NCBI RefSeq assembly: GCF_022712115.1
Contig: NZ_JALAHB010000219.1
Location: forward strand, 1 to 64,000
Direction of reading: 5' to 3'
Origin: Brevibacterium sp.
GTDB lineage: Bacteria; Actinomycetota; Actinomycetes; Actinomycetales; Brevibacteriaceae
DNA: 64,000 nt
Within the stretch, counting starts at the first letter, position 1; each line of letters begins with the position of its first letter. The notes beneath the pieces are model-generated. The model saw nothing but the letters and a program-made list of their open reading frames with translations, did no database searches and was not told the origin of the DNA. Both the position numbers and the translations under genes were made by a program. Positions 1 to 8,430 of this stretch are shown here, in pieces.

Positions 1-2
1 CC

Positions 3-1664
3 GGTCTCACGGAGGCGGGCCTGTTCGAGGAGGTGGCGGCCCCGCCCACCGCGTCGGCCGCGTCCGCCTCGTCAGCCGAGAACGCCCCGCCCGCCTCGCC
101 GGTGCCACCCGCCGAGGCCCGTCTCCGCTCCGTCCTCGCGCTCACCTGCCACGCACTGCCGGTGGGGGTGCCGCGTCATCTCCGCCCGGGCGACGACACC
201 CTCCTGCTCGTCAGCGACCACGGCACCCTCACGACGGAGGGGCCCCTGGACGGGGACTACGTGCTGGGCCACGGGGGAGCCGGCCGGACGCTCGCGGAGA
301 TCACGCCGCGCCATCCGGTGGGGCTGGCCGCGGACATCGGCACGGGCTGCGGCATCCAGGCGGTGCTCCTGGCCCGCCACGCCTCACGCGTCATCGCCAC
401 AGACGTCTCCCGCCGTGCGCTCGCCTGCGCCGCCCTCACCGCACAGCTGGCCGGAGTCGAGGAATCCGTGGAACTGCGCCACGGCTCCCTCTACGCGCCG
501 CTGCCGGAGACCGTGGACCTCCTCGTCTCGAATCCGCCGTTCGTCATCACCCCGCGGACGCGCACCGGGAGCACGAGCTCCGGAAGTGCGGACACCGAGA
601 GCACGAGCTCCGGGAACGCAGAGACCGCGAGCACAGACGCCGTGAGCACGGAGGCCGGAACCACGGAAGCCGGAAACGCGGAGGCCGACGAGGCCTCGGG
701 CGTCTTCGAGTACCGCGACGGCGGCCGCACCGGCGACGCGATCATGCACGAGATCCTCGAGGGCGCTCCGGCACACCTCAACCCGGACGGGCACGCGGCC
801 TTCCTCGGCAACTGGGAGTACGGCGAGGGACGCCGGCAGCCGCACGAATGGCTCGCCGCGCAGGCGGACGCACCGCATCCGGGCACCACCGGGGACTCCC
901 ACACGGCGGCCTCCACCTCGGCGATGGTGATCGAACGGCAGCGCATGAGCCCGGCCGAGTACGCCCGCACCTGGATCCGGGACGGCGGCGTCCCGCGTGC
1001 GGGAGCGCGCTGGCAGGCGGACACGGAGGCCTGGCTGGACGACTTCGAGGTGCGCGGAGTGGAGCGGGTGGGCTTCGGCTGGGTGCGCCTGCACAGACTG
1101 GCCGCGGACGCCGAGGCGGCCGCAGCCCCCAGCAGCGTCCCTGCACCGGACGCCGTGGCACCGGACGCTCTCGCACCGGACGTCCCCGCACCGGGCGCGT
1201 CGGGGCAGGCCCACGCGGAGCCGGCCTCGGCGACGGCTCCCGTTCCCGTGCGCAGCTTCAGCCGCATCGACACCGGCCCCGGGTCCAACCCCGCGGGCCT
1301 CGCCTCCTTCCTCGACGTGCGGCTGGGCCTCCTCGAGTGGCTGGCGGAGGCCGATGACGCGGAGCTGGCGGACACCGCGTTCGTGCTCGCAGGCGACGTC
1401 ACGGAGCACCGGCACCTGCGGCCCGGTGCGGAGGACCCCACCATGCTCACGATCGAGCAGGGTGCGGGGCTGGCTCGGACCTTCCAGGCCGATCCGGCGC
1501 TCGCCGGCTTCCTGGGAGTGTGCGACGGTTCGCTCACACTCGGGCAGACCGCGGCCGCGCTCGCGCAGCTCCTCGGCGCGGATCCACAGGCCCTCACCGG
1601 CCAGCTCGTGGGCCAGGTGCGCGCCCTCGCGCCGGAGGGGGTGCTCACACCGGCACCGGCCTGA
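3..1664 (+). CDS. Class I SAM-dependent methyltransferase (DUF7059/DUF7782 type), 5' end cut by window
   Basis: Predicted SAM-dependent methyltransferase of the actinobacterial family that carries an N-terminal accessory domain, a Rossmann methyltransferase core and a C-terminal extension; the substrate is unknown. The SAM-binding motif DIGTGCGIQ and the N6-adenine/glutamine-type catalytic motif NPPF are visible, followed by YRDGG and GNWEYGEG blocks typical of the family. The frame is open to base 3 and no convincing start is seen (GTG at 33 has no ribosome site), so the true N-terminus lies upstream. Two low-complexity inserts interrupt the fold: a Ser/Thr/Ala/Glu stretch directly after NPPFVITPR (about 560-705) and a Pro/Ala/Asp repeat (about 1120-1240). 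Family call is from motif memory; partial at the 5' end. Confidence 0.8.
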   Translation, partial: GLTEAGLFEEVAAPPTASAASASSAENAPPASPVPPAEARLRSVLALTCHALPVGVPRHLRPGDDTLLLVSDHGTLTTEGPLDGDYVLGHGGAGRTLAEITPRHPVGLAADIGTGCGIQAVLLARHASRVIATDVSRRALACAALTAQLAGVEESVELRHGSLYAPLPETVDLLVSNPPFVITPRTRTGSTSSGSADTESTSSGNAETASTDAVSTEAGTTEAGNAEADEASGVFEYRDGGRTGDAIMHEILEGAPAHLNPDGHAAFLGNWEYGEGRRQPHEWLAAQADAPHPGTTGDSHTAASTSAMVIERQRMSPAEYARTWIRDGGVPRAGARWQADTEAWLDDFEVRGVERVGFGWVRLHRLAADAEAAAAPSSVPAPDAVAPDALAPDVPAPGASGQAHAEPASATAPVPVRSFSRIDTGPGSNPAGLASFLDVRLGLLEWLAEADDAELADTAFVLAGDVTEHRHLRPGAEDPTMLTIEQGAGLARTFQADPALAGFLGVCDGSLTLGQTAAALAQLLGADPQALTGQLVGQVRALAPEGVLTPAPA

Positions 1665-1916
1665 GCCCGGCACGGGGGCGCTCAGCAGTGTCCGGGGCCA
1701 GTGCTACTGTGTGCACAAATCCCACCGTTCGGGTGCGGGAGCACGCCAGCACCAGCGCGGATGCGCCGGGGGCGGGGAGCTGCGGAGACCGCGGCGAACC
1801 GCAGGGTCCAGGCGCTCGCCCCGCATCCGGACACCGCTCCTCCACCGGACTCGGCAGGCGGGTGCGGCCTGTTCCAGGCCCGTGCGCGCACCGCAGTTCC
1901 ACAGGGAAAGGAACCT

Positions 1917-4900
1917 ATGGCAGCCTCCGGAACCACCCCACGCCGCCTCGTCATCGTCGAGTCGCCCACCAAGGCCCGCACCATCGTGGGGTATCTGGGC
2001 GACGGCTATGACGTCGAAGCCTCGGTGGGGCACATCCGCGACCTGCCCCAGCCCTCGGAGCTGCCCGCGGACATGAAGAAGGGGCCCTACGGCAAGTTCG
2101 CGGTGGACGTGGACAACGGCTTCGACCCCTACTACGTGGTCGCCCCGGACAAGAAGAAGAAGGTCACGGAGCTCAAGAAGCTCCTCAAGGACGCGGACGA
2201 GCTCTACCTCGCAACGGATGAGGACCGGGAGGGCGAGGCGATCGCCTGGCACCTCCGCGAGGTGCTCAAGCCCAAGGTGCCCGTCAAGCGGATGGTGTTC
2301 CACGAGATCACCCCGGAGGCCATCGAGCGCGCCCTGGAGAACACCCGTGAGATCGACGACGACCTCGTCGATGCGCAGGAGACCCGCAGGCTCCTCGACC
2401 GCCTCTACGGCTACGAGGTCTCGCCCGTGCTGTGGCGCAAGGTCCGCGCGGGCCTGTCCGCGGGCCGCGTGCAGTCCGTCGCCACCCGGCTCGTGGTGGA
2501 GCGCGAACGCGAGCGCATGGCCTTCGTCTCCGCGGACTACTGGGACCTGGACACGGAGCTCGCGGCGGGTGCGGGCACCGGTGCCGCCGGCTCCGCACCG
2601 TTCAAGGCCCGGCTGGAGAGCGTGGACGGCACCCGCGTGGCCACGGGCCGCGATTTCGACGACCACGGCAGGCTGAAGAAGTCCGCCCAGGTGCAGGTGC
2701 TGGACCAGGCCCGGGCGGAGTCGCTGGCGGCGGCTCTGAGCGGGTCCGCGAAGGAAGCGCTCACCGTCTCCTCGCTGGAGACCAAGCCGTACACGCGCCG
2801 GCCCGCCGCGCCGTTCACCACCTCGACCCTGCAGCAGGAGGCCGGCCGCAAGCTGCGCATGTCCTCCCGGCAGGCGATGCGCGTGGCGCAGTCCCTGTAC
2901 GAGAACGGCTACATCACCTACATGCGTACGGATTCCACGCAGCTCTCCGGCCAGGCGGTGGCCGCCGCCCGCCGGCAGATCGGTGAGCTCTACGGCCCGG
3001 AGTACGTGCCCGGCTCCCCGCGCGCCTACGGCTCCAAGCAGAAGGCCGCTCAGGAAGCGCACGAGGCGATCCGTCCCGCCGGTGACCACTTCCGCACGCC
3101 CGCGCAGGTCTCCGGTGCGCTCCGTGCGGACGAGTTCCGTCTGTACGAGCTCATCTGGAAGCGCACCGTCGCCAGCCAGATGGCCGATGCCAAGGGCCGC
3201 ACCGCCACGATGAAGATCGCCGCGGACCTCAGCGGTGCCGCCGGTGAGCTGGAGGCGGGCAGCTGGGAGAAGACGCCTGCGGCGGCGGGCTTCACGGCCT
3301 CGGGCACCGTCATCACCTTCCGCGGATTCCTCGCCGCCTACGAGGAGGGGCGCGACGTGGAGCGCTACGCGGAGGGCAAGGACGGCGAATCCCGCCTGCC
3401 CAACGTGGAGGAGGGTGAGGCGATCGCCGTCGAGCGCGTCGAGGCGGACGGCCACACCACGGCACCGCCCCCGCGCTACACGGAGGCCAGCCTGGTCAAG
3501 CGGCTCGAGGAGCTGGGGATCGGCAGGCCGTCGACGTACGCGGCGACGATCTCCACGATCCAGGACCGCGGCTACGTGACCAACCGCGGTAGCGCCCTGG
3601 TGCCCAGCTGGCTGGCGTTCTCCGTCATCCGGCTGCTCGAGGAGCACTTCGCCGGGCTCGTGGACTACCAGTTCACCGCCGGTCTGGAAGCGGACCTGGA
3701 CGAGATCGCCGGCGGCCGCGAGGACCGCACCAAGTGGCTGCACGACTTCTACTTCGGCCCGAGCGGAGAGAGCACGGGCGAGGCCGCGGCCGCGACCCCG
3801 GGTCTCAAGAGCATCGTCGACGACCTGGGCGACATCGACGCCCGCGAGATCAACACCGTTCCCATCGCGGACGGCATCGTGCTGCGCGTGGGCCGCTACG
3901 GTCCGTACCTCGAGGTCGCTCCGTCCGTCACCGGCGGTGCACCGGAGGACGAGCCCGGCCGTGTGTCCGTCCCGGACGACCTCGCACCGGACGAGCTCAC
4001 GGAGGCCAAGGCTCGCGAACTCATCGCCACGCAGGGCACCGGCGACCGCGAGCTGGGCACGGACCCGGAGACCGGTCACACCATCGTGGTGAAGTCGGGA
4101 CGGTTCGGCCCCTACGTGACGGAGGTGCTGCCGGAGCCGGAGGAGAAGCCCAAGCGCGGGCAGAAGAAGCCCAAGCCGCGCACGGCCTCGCTGTTCAAGT
4201 CGATGGAGCCCACCACGGTCACCCTCGAACAGGCGCTCCGGCTGCTCACCCTGCCCCGCACGGTGGGCGAGGACGCGGAGGGCACACCCATCACCGCGCA
4301 GAACGGCCGCTACGGCCCGTATCTCAAGAAGGGCACGGACTCGCGCTCGCTGGAGCGGGAGGAGCAGATCTTCTCGATCACCCTCGAGGAGGCGCTGGAG
4401 ATCTACTCCAAGCCCAAGCAGCGCAGGGGACAGACGGCTGCCGCACCGCTCAAGGAGCTGGGCGAGGACCCGGAGTCCAAGAAGCCGGTGGTGGTGAAGG
4501 ACGGCCGGTTCGGTCCGTACGTCACGGACGGGACCACCAACGCCACCCTGCGCAAGGACGACTCCGTGGAGGAGATCACCCCGCTGCGGGCGTACGAGCT
4601 GCTGGCGGAGAAGCGCGCCAAGGCGCCGGCCAAGAAGAAGACGACGACGCGGAAGACGACGGCGTCGAAGACGAGCGCAGCGAAGAAGTCCACGGCGGCG
4701 TCCAAGACGACGGCCGCCAAGAAGACGACTGCGAAGTCGACCGCCTCGAAGTCCACGGCCTCTGCGGCGAAGAAGTCCACGGCGGCGTCCAAGACCACTG
4801 CCTCCAAGACGACGACGGCGGCGAAGAAGACGACGACGCGGACGACAGCCGCGAAGAAGACCGCGGCCTCTGCGGCGAAGTCCGAGCCGGCCGAGTCCAC

Positions 4901-4940
4901 GTCCGCCGCGAAGAAGAGCACAGGTCCCACGACGCCCTGA
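1917..4940 (+). CDS. topA: DNA topoisomerase I with Lys-rich C-terminal tail
   Basis: Type IA topoisomerase that relaxes negative supercoils. The 1007-residue protein starts at ATG 1917, preceded by GGGAAAGGAA, although the frame is open further upstream. The Toprim domain begins with IVESPTKART; the catalytic tyrosine is Y335 in GYITYMRTDS. Several GRFGPYV/GRYGPYL topoisomerase C-terminal repeats follow, and no zinc-finger cysteines are seen, as usual in actinobacteria. The last ~105 residues (from about 4615) are a Lys/Ala/Thr/Ser repeat tail, the basic C-terminal tail known from actinobacterial TopA that promotes DNA binding and strand passage. A strong hairpin follows at 4965-5002. Confidence 0.97.
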   Translation: MAASGTTPRRLVIVESPTKARTIVGYLGDGYDVEASVGHIRDLPQPSELPADMKKGPYGKFAVDVDNGFDPYYVVAPDKKKKVTELKKLLKDADELYLATDEDREGEAIAWHLREVLKPKVPVKRMVFHEITPEAIERALENTREIDDDLVDAQETRRLLDRLYGYEVSPVLWRKVRAGLSAGRVQSVATRLVVERERERMAFVSADYWDLDTELAAGAGTGAAGSAPFKARLESVDGTRVATGRDFDDHGRLKKSAQVQVLDQARAESLAAALSGSAKEALTVSSLETKPYTRRPAAPFTTSTLQQEAGRKLRMSSRQAMRVAQSLYENGYITYMRTDSTQLSGQAVAAARRQIGELYGPEYVPGSPRAYGSKQKAAQEAHEAIRPAGDHFRTPAQVSGALRADEFRLYELIWKRTVASQMADAKGRTATMKIAADLSGAAGELEAGSWEKTPAAAGFTASGTVITFRGFLAAYEEGRDVERYAEGKDGESRLPNVEEGEAIAVERVEADGHTTAPPPRYTEASLVKRLEELGIGRPSTYAATISTIQDRGYVTNRGSALVPSWLAFSVIRLLEEHFAGLVDYQFTAGLEADLDEIAGGREDRTKWLHDFYFGPSGESTGEAAAATPGLKSIVDDLGDIDAREINTVPIADGIVLRVGRYGPYLEVAPSVTGGAPEDEPGRVSVPDDLAPDELTEAKARELIATQGTGDRELGTDPETGHTIVVKSGRFGPYVTEVLPEPEEKPKRGQKKPKPRTASLFKSMEPTTVTLEQALRLLTLPRTVGEDAEGTPITAQNGRYGPYLKKGTDSRSLEREEQIFSITLEEALEIYSKPKQRRGQTAAAPLKELGEDPESKKPVVVKDGRFGPYVTDGTTNATLRKDDSVEEITPLRAYELLAEKRAKAPAKKKTTTRKTTASKTSAAKKSTAASKTTAAKKTTAKSTASKSTASAAKKSTAASKTTASKTTTAAKKTTTRTTAAKKTAASAAKSEPAESTSAAKKSTGPTTP

Positions 4941-4964
4941 TCCGCGGCGAGGACGTGAGCAGGC

Positions 4965-5002
4965 ACGGGTCCGGAGAGTCCGGGAGGACTCTCCGGACCC
5001 GT
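4965..5002 (+). terminator. 17-bp perfect hairpin after topA
   Basis: A 17-bp perfect inverted repeat (arms 4965-4981 and 4986-5002) with a GGGA loop lies 25 bases past the topA stop. There is no T-run, which is common for actinobacterial terminators. The facing gene at 5156 converges, so it may act in both directions. The rest of 5003-5155 shows nothing recognisable. Confidence 0.75.
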
Positions 5003-5155
5003 CGTCCGTGGTGGAGCACCGCGGTCCGGGCAGCGTGCCGCGGTCCGGGCAGCGGACCTCCGGGAGCGGCGCCTCGCTCCGTGCAGCGTGCCGCAGGCAG
5101 GGGGCTCCGCAGGTGGCTGTCTGCCCCGAGGCCGGCCGCAGCGGCTCCGCTGCGC

Positions 5156-5905
5156 TCAGAGGCGGTGCTTGGGCACGTATGCGGCGGCGGCCTCCGCGTC
5201 CGCTGACGTGAGCGCGCCCTCCACCAGGTCGTACTCCCGGGCGTAGGCGGCCAGCACCGCCTCCTCGACGGCCTCGGCGGTGACCCCGGGGTGCCGCTCG
5301 CTGATCGCCCCTCCTGTGCGCGGATCCCAGCCCACACCCAGGGCGTCCTGCACGGCGGTGAGCACGCTGCGGATGGGTGCCGGGTCCTCGACGATCACCG
5401 AGGAGGAGAACAGCCACGCCCCGCTGACCACCCGCTGTGCCGTCCCGATCGCCTTGATCCGGCCGCCCACGTTCACGCTGTGCTCACCGGGACAGTACTC
5501 TCCGGGGATCTCACCCATCCGCGCATCGATCCCGATCGTCCGGAGGGCCTGCGCGTACATCTCCCCGAACCGCACGAACCGGTCCTGCGTCTGCGTGAGG
5601 AACTCGCCGGTGGGTTCGATGTGGTCGATGACCAGGCTCCCCGGATGGTAGGCGGCGATCCTCCCGCCCAGGGTCCGCAGTGCGGGAGTGAATCCGTGTG
5701 CGCGCGCTGCGGCGACGGCGTCCGGGAACCCCTCGAGGAACCTGTCGCGCGCACCGAAGGCGGCGGTGGGCGCCGGCCGGTAGATGCGGAGGAGCGGTCC
5801 GCGGGCGCCGGACTTCACGGAGTCCAGCAGCGCGCGGGCCGTGGCCAGGTCCGTGAGCGCGTCTCCGGGCCCGTGGCGCAGCAGGGTGAGCGGGAGTTTC
5901 ACCAC
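5156..5905 (-). CDS. Lipoate--protein ligase family protein
   Basis: Member of the biotin/lipoate protein ligase fold (LplA/LipM-like), 249 residues. It probably attaches lipoate or octanoate to the lipoyl domains of 2-oxoacid dehydrogenases or GcvH in the cytoplasm. Diagnostic segments are LRIYRPAPTAAFGARD, the RTLGGRIAAYHPGSL core, and GEYCPGEHSVNVGGRIKAIG with the lysine expected to contact the lipoyl-AMP. The start is GTG 5905, immediately followed by a second GTG. It converges on topA and is divergent from tmk. Whether it acts on free lipoate, or transfers octanoyl like LipM, cannot be told from the sequence. Confidence 0.82.
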   Translation of the reverse strand: MVKLPLTLLRHGPGDALTDLATARALLDSVKSGARGPLLRIYRPAPTAAFGARDRFLEGFPDAVAAARAHGFTPALRTLGGRIAAYHPGSLVIDHIEPTGEFLTQTQDRFVRFGEMYAQALRTIGIDARMGEIPGEYCPGEHSVNVGGRIKAIGTAQRVVSGAWLFSSSVIVEDPAPIRSVLTAVQDALGVGWDPRTGGAISERHPGVTAEAVEEAVLAAYAREYDLVEGALTSADAEAAAAYVPKHRL

Positions 5906-5954
5906 TTCAGGGTAGCCGGTGCGCGCATCGGCACCGCGCCGTGTCTGTACCCCC

Positions 5955-5970
5955 TAGTACCCTTGCAGAT
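5955..5970 (+). promoter_or_regulatory. Putative leaderless -10 element for tmk
   Basis: TACCCT at 5958-5963 fits TANNNT and ends seven bases before GTG 5971, the spacing expected if transcription begins at the start codon. No Shine-Dalgarno is seen before GTG 5971 or before the alternative GTG 5941. Confidence 0.35.
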
Positions 5971-8430
5971 GTGAGCGAACAAGGATCTGCCAACCCCGCC
6001 CCCGCGCTGGGCGCCCAGCCGCCCGCAGCCGTGGCCCCGGTCGTCGTGGAGGCCGGTGCGTGGCTCGCCATGCTCGCCCTCGCGGGCCTGGCATTCAGCC
6101 TGGCGGGAGCGTTCGGTCTGACCGGCAGGGCGGACCCGTCCATGCTCACCGGCATCCGTGAGGCCGCCGCCGGCGGTGACTTCGCGCTGCGCACGGCCGT
6201 CATCGCCTACGCCCTCGTGGGCATCGTGGCCGCAGCGGGGGTCTTCCTGCCGGTGCGGCGCTGGGGCGGGAGCCTCTCTCTGCGCATAGCCGCCGGCGCG
6301 GCGCTGGTCGCCGCGGTGCTCTCCTTCGTCCTCCTCTTCGTGCTCACCGCGTGGCTGAGCATCCTCACGGCGGCAGTCGCGGGAGTCGCCGTCGTCATGG
6401 TGCTGGGCGTCCTCAGCAATCCGCACCGCAAGCCGTGGCGCAGCGCGGGCATCCCGGTGGTCCTCCTCCTCGTGGTCACCTATGGGGCGCAGCTCCTGGG
6501 CGGGGTGGGCGCCGGGCACACGGTCCTGCGGTGGATGGCGGTGCTCGGATGCCTCGTCGTCCTCGTGGGCGTGCTGCTGCTGCTCACCGGCAGGGCTCCC
6601 CAGCCGGGTGAGGCGCCGCAGACCGGAGCGTTCCCTTCCGCTCCCCGGATGTCCGTGCGTGAGGCGGTGCCGGTGAAGAACGCCTGGGCCTGCCACTTCC
6701 TCTACTTCGTCCTGGGCGCAGTGGGCATCCTCGCCCAGCCTGCCGTCGCGGAGCTGGGCTTCGGCCAGGCGGGCACGGCGCTCATCGTCTGCGCCGTGCT
6801 CCTCGGCTGGGCGGTGGGCTTCGAGACGGGCCCCCCCTTCGCCCCAGGCATGTCCCGTCCCCGGCTCACCTCCTTCGCGCTCATCGCCGCCGGCGTCCTC
6901 ACCATCGGCGCAGGAGCTCTCACGGAGCTGTCCGGCAAGGCCGTCCTCTCCGGTGCCGTGGCATTCCTGGTGGGCCTGGGCGTGCGGGCACAGGACTACG
7001 CCTTCTCCAGGCGTGTGGGCGCCGGACTGGGCATGCTCGCCGGTCTGCTGCTCACCCTCGCCGGCGTGAGCGCGGAGATCCCGCTCAGCGATGCGGCGAG
7101 CTGGAACCTCACCTCCACGGAGTTTGCCTACGAGGTGGTGGGCGTCGTCGCGCTGATCGCGGGCATCGCTGCTCTCTTCGCCTTCGGACCGCACGGCATC
7201 CACGGGATCGGCGTGGACGTCGTCCATGCCTTCCGCATCCCGGCGGTGCGGACGGAGGACCGCACCGCTTCCGAGGCGACGGAGGACACCCTGCGTTCCA
7301 CCGATGCGGCTGCCCCCGGCTCTTCCGAGGCGCTCCTCGGATCCACGGGGGACGACGCAGGCCCGGCCTCGCCCCCCGCAGCCGGGGACCTGAGTTCGGC
7401 ACTCACCGTCCCGACCGCCTCGGCCGCCTCCGCCGGCGGCGCGGGAGGGGCGGGACGCGGTCTGTTCATCGCGCTGGAAGGCGGGGACGGCACCGGCAAG
7501 AGCACGCAGATCCACCTGCTCGCCGAAGCCCTGCGGGAGCGCGGCATCACGGAGGTCGTCACCACCAGGGAGCCGGGAGGCACGGAGCCGGGCGGCCGGC
7601 TGCGCTCCGTGGTCCTCGACGGCGACGGCGTCAGCCCGCGTGCGGAGGCCCTCGTCTTCGCCGCGGATCGCGCACATCACGTGGCGACCCTCGTCCGTCC
7701 CATCGTGGAGCGCGGCGGGGTGGTCATCACCGACCGCTACATCGACTCCTCCCGGGCCTACCAGGCCGCCGGCCGTGCGCTCGGGGACGAGGAGATCGCC
7801 GCCCTGTCCCGGTGGGCGACGGAGGGCCTGGTCCCGGACCTCACGCTCGTCCTGGATGCAGATCCCGCCTCCCTCGCGGGGCGGCTCAGCGCCCGGGGGG
7901 AGCAGAACCACCTCGACCGGGAGGACGCCGCGTTCCGGGAGACGGTGCGTCGCTCCTTCCTCGAGTACGCGGCGCAGGAGCCGGAGCGCTATCGCGTCAT
8001 CGACGCCGGCGGCTCGGTGGACGACGTCGCCGCACGTCTGCTGGAGGCGGTGACCGCCGTGCTCGACGGCGCCCCCGCGGCACGCCCTGCTCCTGCGGAG
8101 GACGGCACCGCGGGCACGTACTCGGACGAAGCGCCCACCGTGGTCTCCCCGGCGGTGCGTTCGGCACAGCCCTCCGCCGGAAGTCCGCACCAGGGCGACG
8201 GCGGCCGTGCCGCAGCGCAGCCGCTCCGGGACGCGGACGAGGCCCCCACGCTCGTCCACCGCGTTGCAGCACCTCCCGCCGGACCGACGGCACCGGAGGC
8301 GGACACGGCGGCGGAGCCCAAGCCTGCCGCACCCCGGCAGACCAGCCGGGAACGCCTGCGCGTGCAGGCGGAGATCGAGCGGCAGGCGCGCGAGCGCCTC
8401 CGTTCCCAGCGGGACGGGCGGCAGCCGTGA
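5971..8430 (+). CDS. tmk: Polytopic membrane domain fused to thymidylate kinase
   Basis: dTMP kinase (dTMP + ATP to dTDP), essential for dTTP synthesis, here the C-terminal part of an 819-residue protein. Residues about 20-420 form a membrane domain with roughly ten hydrophobic segments. A Pro/Ser/Ala linker follows, then the kinase with P-loop GGDGTGKST (K510), the TREPGG motif, TDRYIDSS and a lid region. The last ~115 residues are a Pro/Ala-rich tail ending in a charged helix (RERLRVQAEIERQARERLR). Tmk fused to a transporter-like domain is known in some actinobacteria, but this N-terminal domain has no clear signature I recognise. GTG 5941 is an alternative start. It overlaps holB by four bases, so the two are translationally coupled. 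Confidence 0.88.
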   Translation: MSEQGSANPAPALGAQPPAAVAPVVVEAGAWLAMLALAGLAFSLAGAFGLTGRADPSMLTGIREAAAGGDFALRTAVIAYALVGIVAAAGVFLPVRRWGGSLSLRIAAGAALVAAVLSFVLLFVLTAWLSILTAAVAGVAVVMVLGVLSNPHRKPWRSAGIPVVLLLVVTYGAQLLGGVGAGHTVLRWMAVLGCLVVLVGVLLLLTGRAPQPGEAPQTGAFPSAPRMSVREAVPVKNAWACHFLYFVLGAVGILAQPAVAELGFGQAGTALIVCAVLLGWAVGFETGPPFAPGMSRPRLTSFALIAAGVLTIGAGALTELSGKAVLSGAVAFLVGLGVRAQDYAFSRRVGAGLGMLAGLLLTLAGVSAEIPLSDAASWNLTSTEFAYEVVGVVALIAGIAALFAFGPHGIHGIGVDVVHAFRIPAVRTEDRTASEATEDTLRSTDAAAPGSSEALLGSTGDDAGPASPPAAGDLSSALTVPTASAASAGGAGGAGRGLFIALEGGDGTGKSTQIHLLAEALRERGITEVVTTREPGGTEPGGRLRSVVLDGDGVSPRAEALVFAADRAHHVATLVRPIVERGGVVITDRYIDSSRAYQAAGRALGDEEIAALSRWATEGLVPDLTLVLDADPASLAGRLSARGEQNHLDREDAAFRETVRRSFLEYAAQEPERYRVIDAGGSVDDVAARLLEAVTAVLDGAPAARPAPAEDGTAGTYSDEAPTVVSPAVRSAQPSAGSPHQGDGGRAAAQPLRDADEAPTLVHRVAAPPAGPTAPEADTAAEPKPAAPRQTSRERLRVQAEIERQARERLRSQRDGRQP

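Noticed and set aside
1704..5417. 1237-codon open frame on the minus strand across topA
   Set aside because: It is antisense to a clear topoisomerase gene; its sequence is Arg/Gly/Leu-rich and typical of a GC-driven shadow frame with no recognisable domain.
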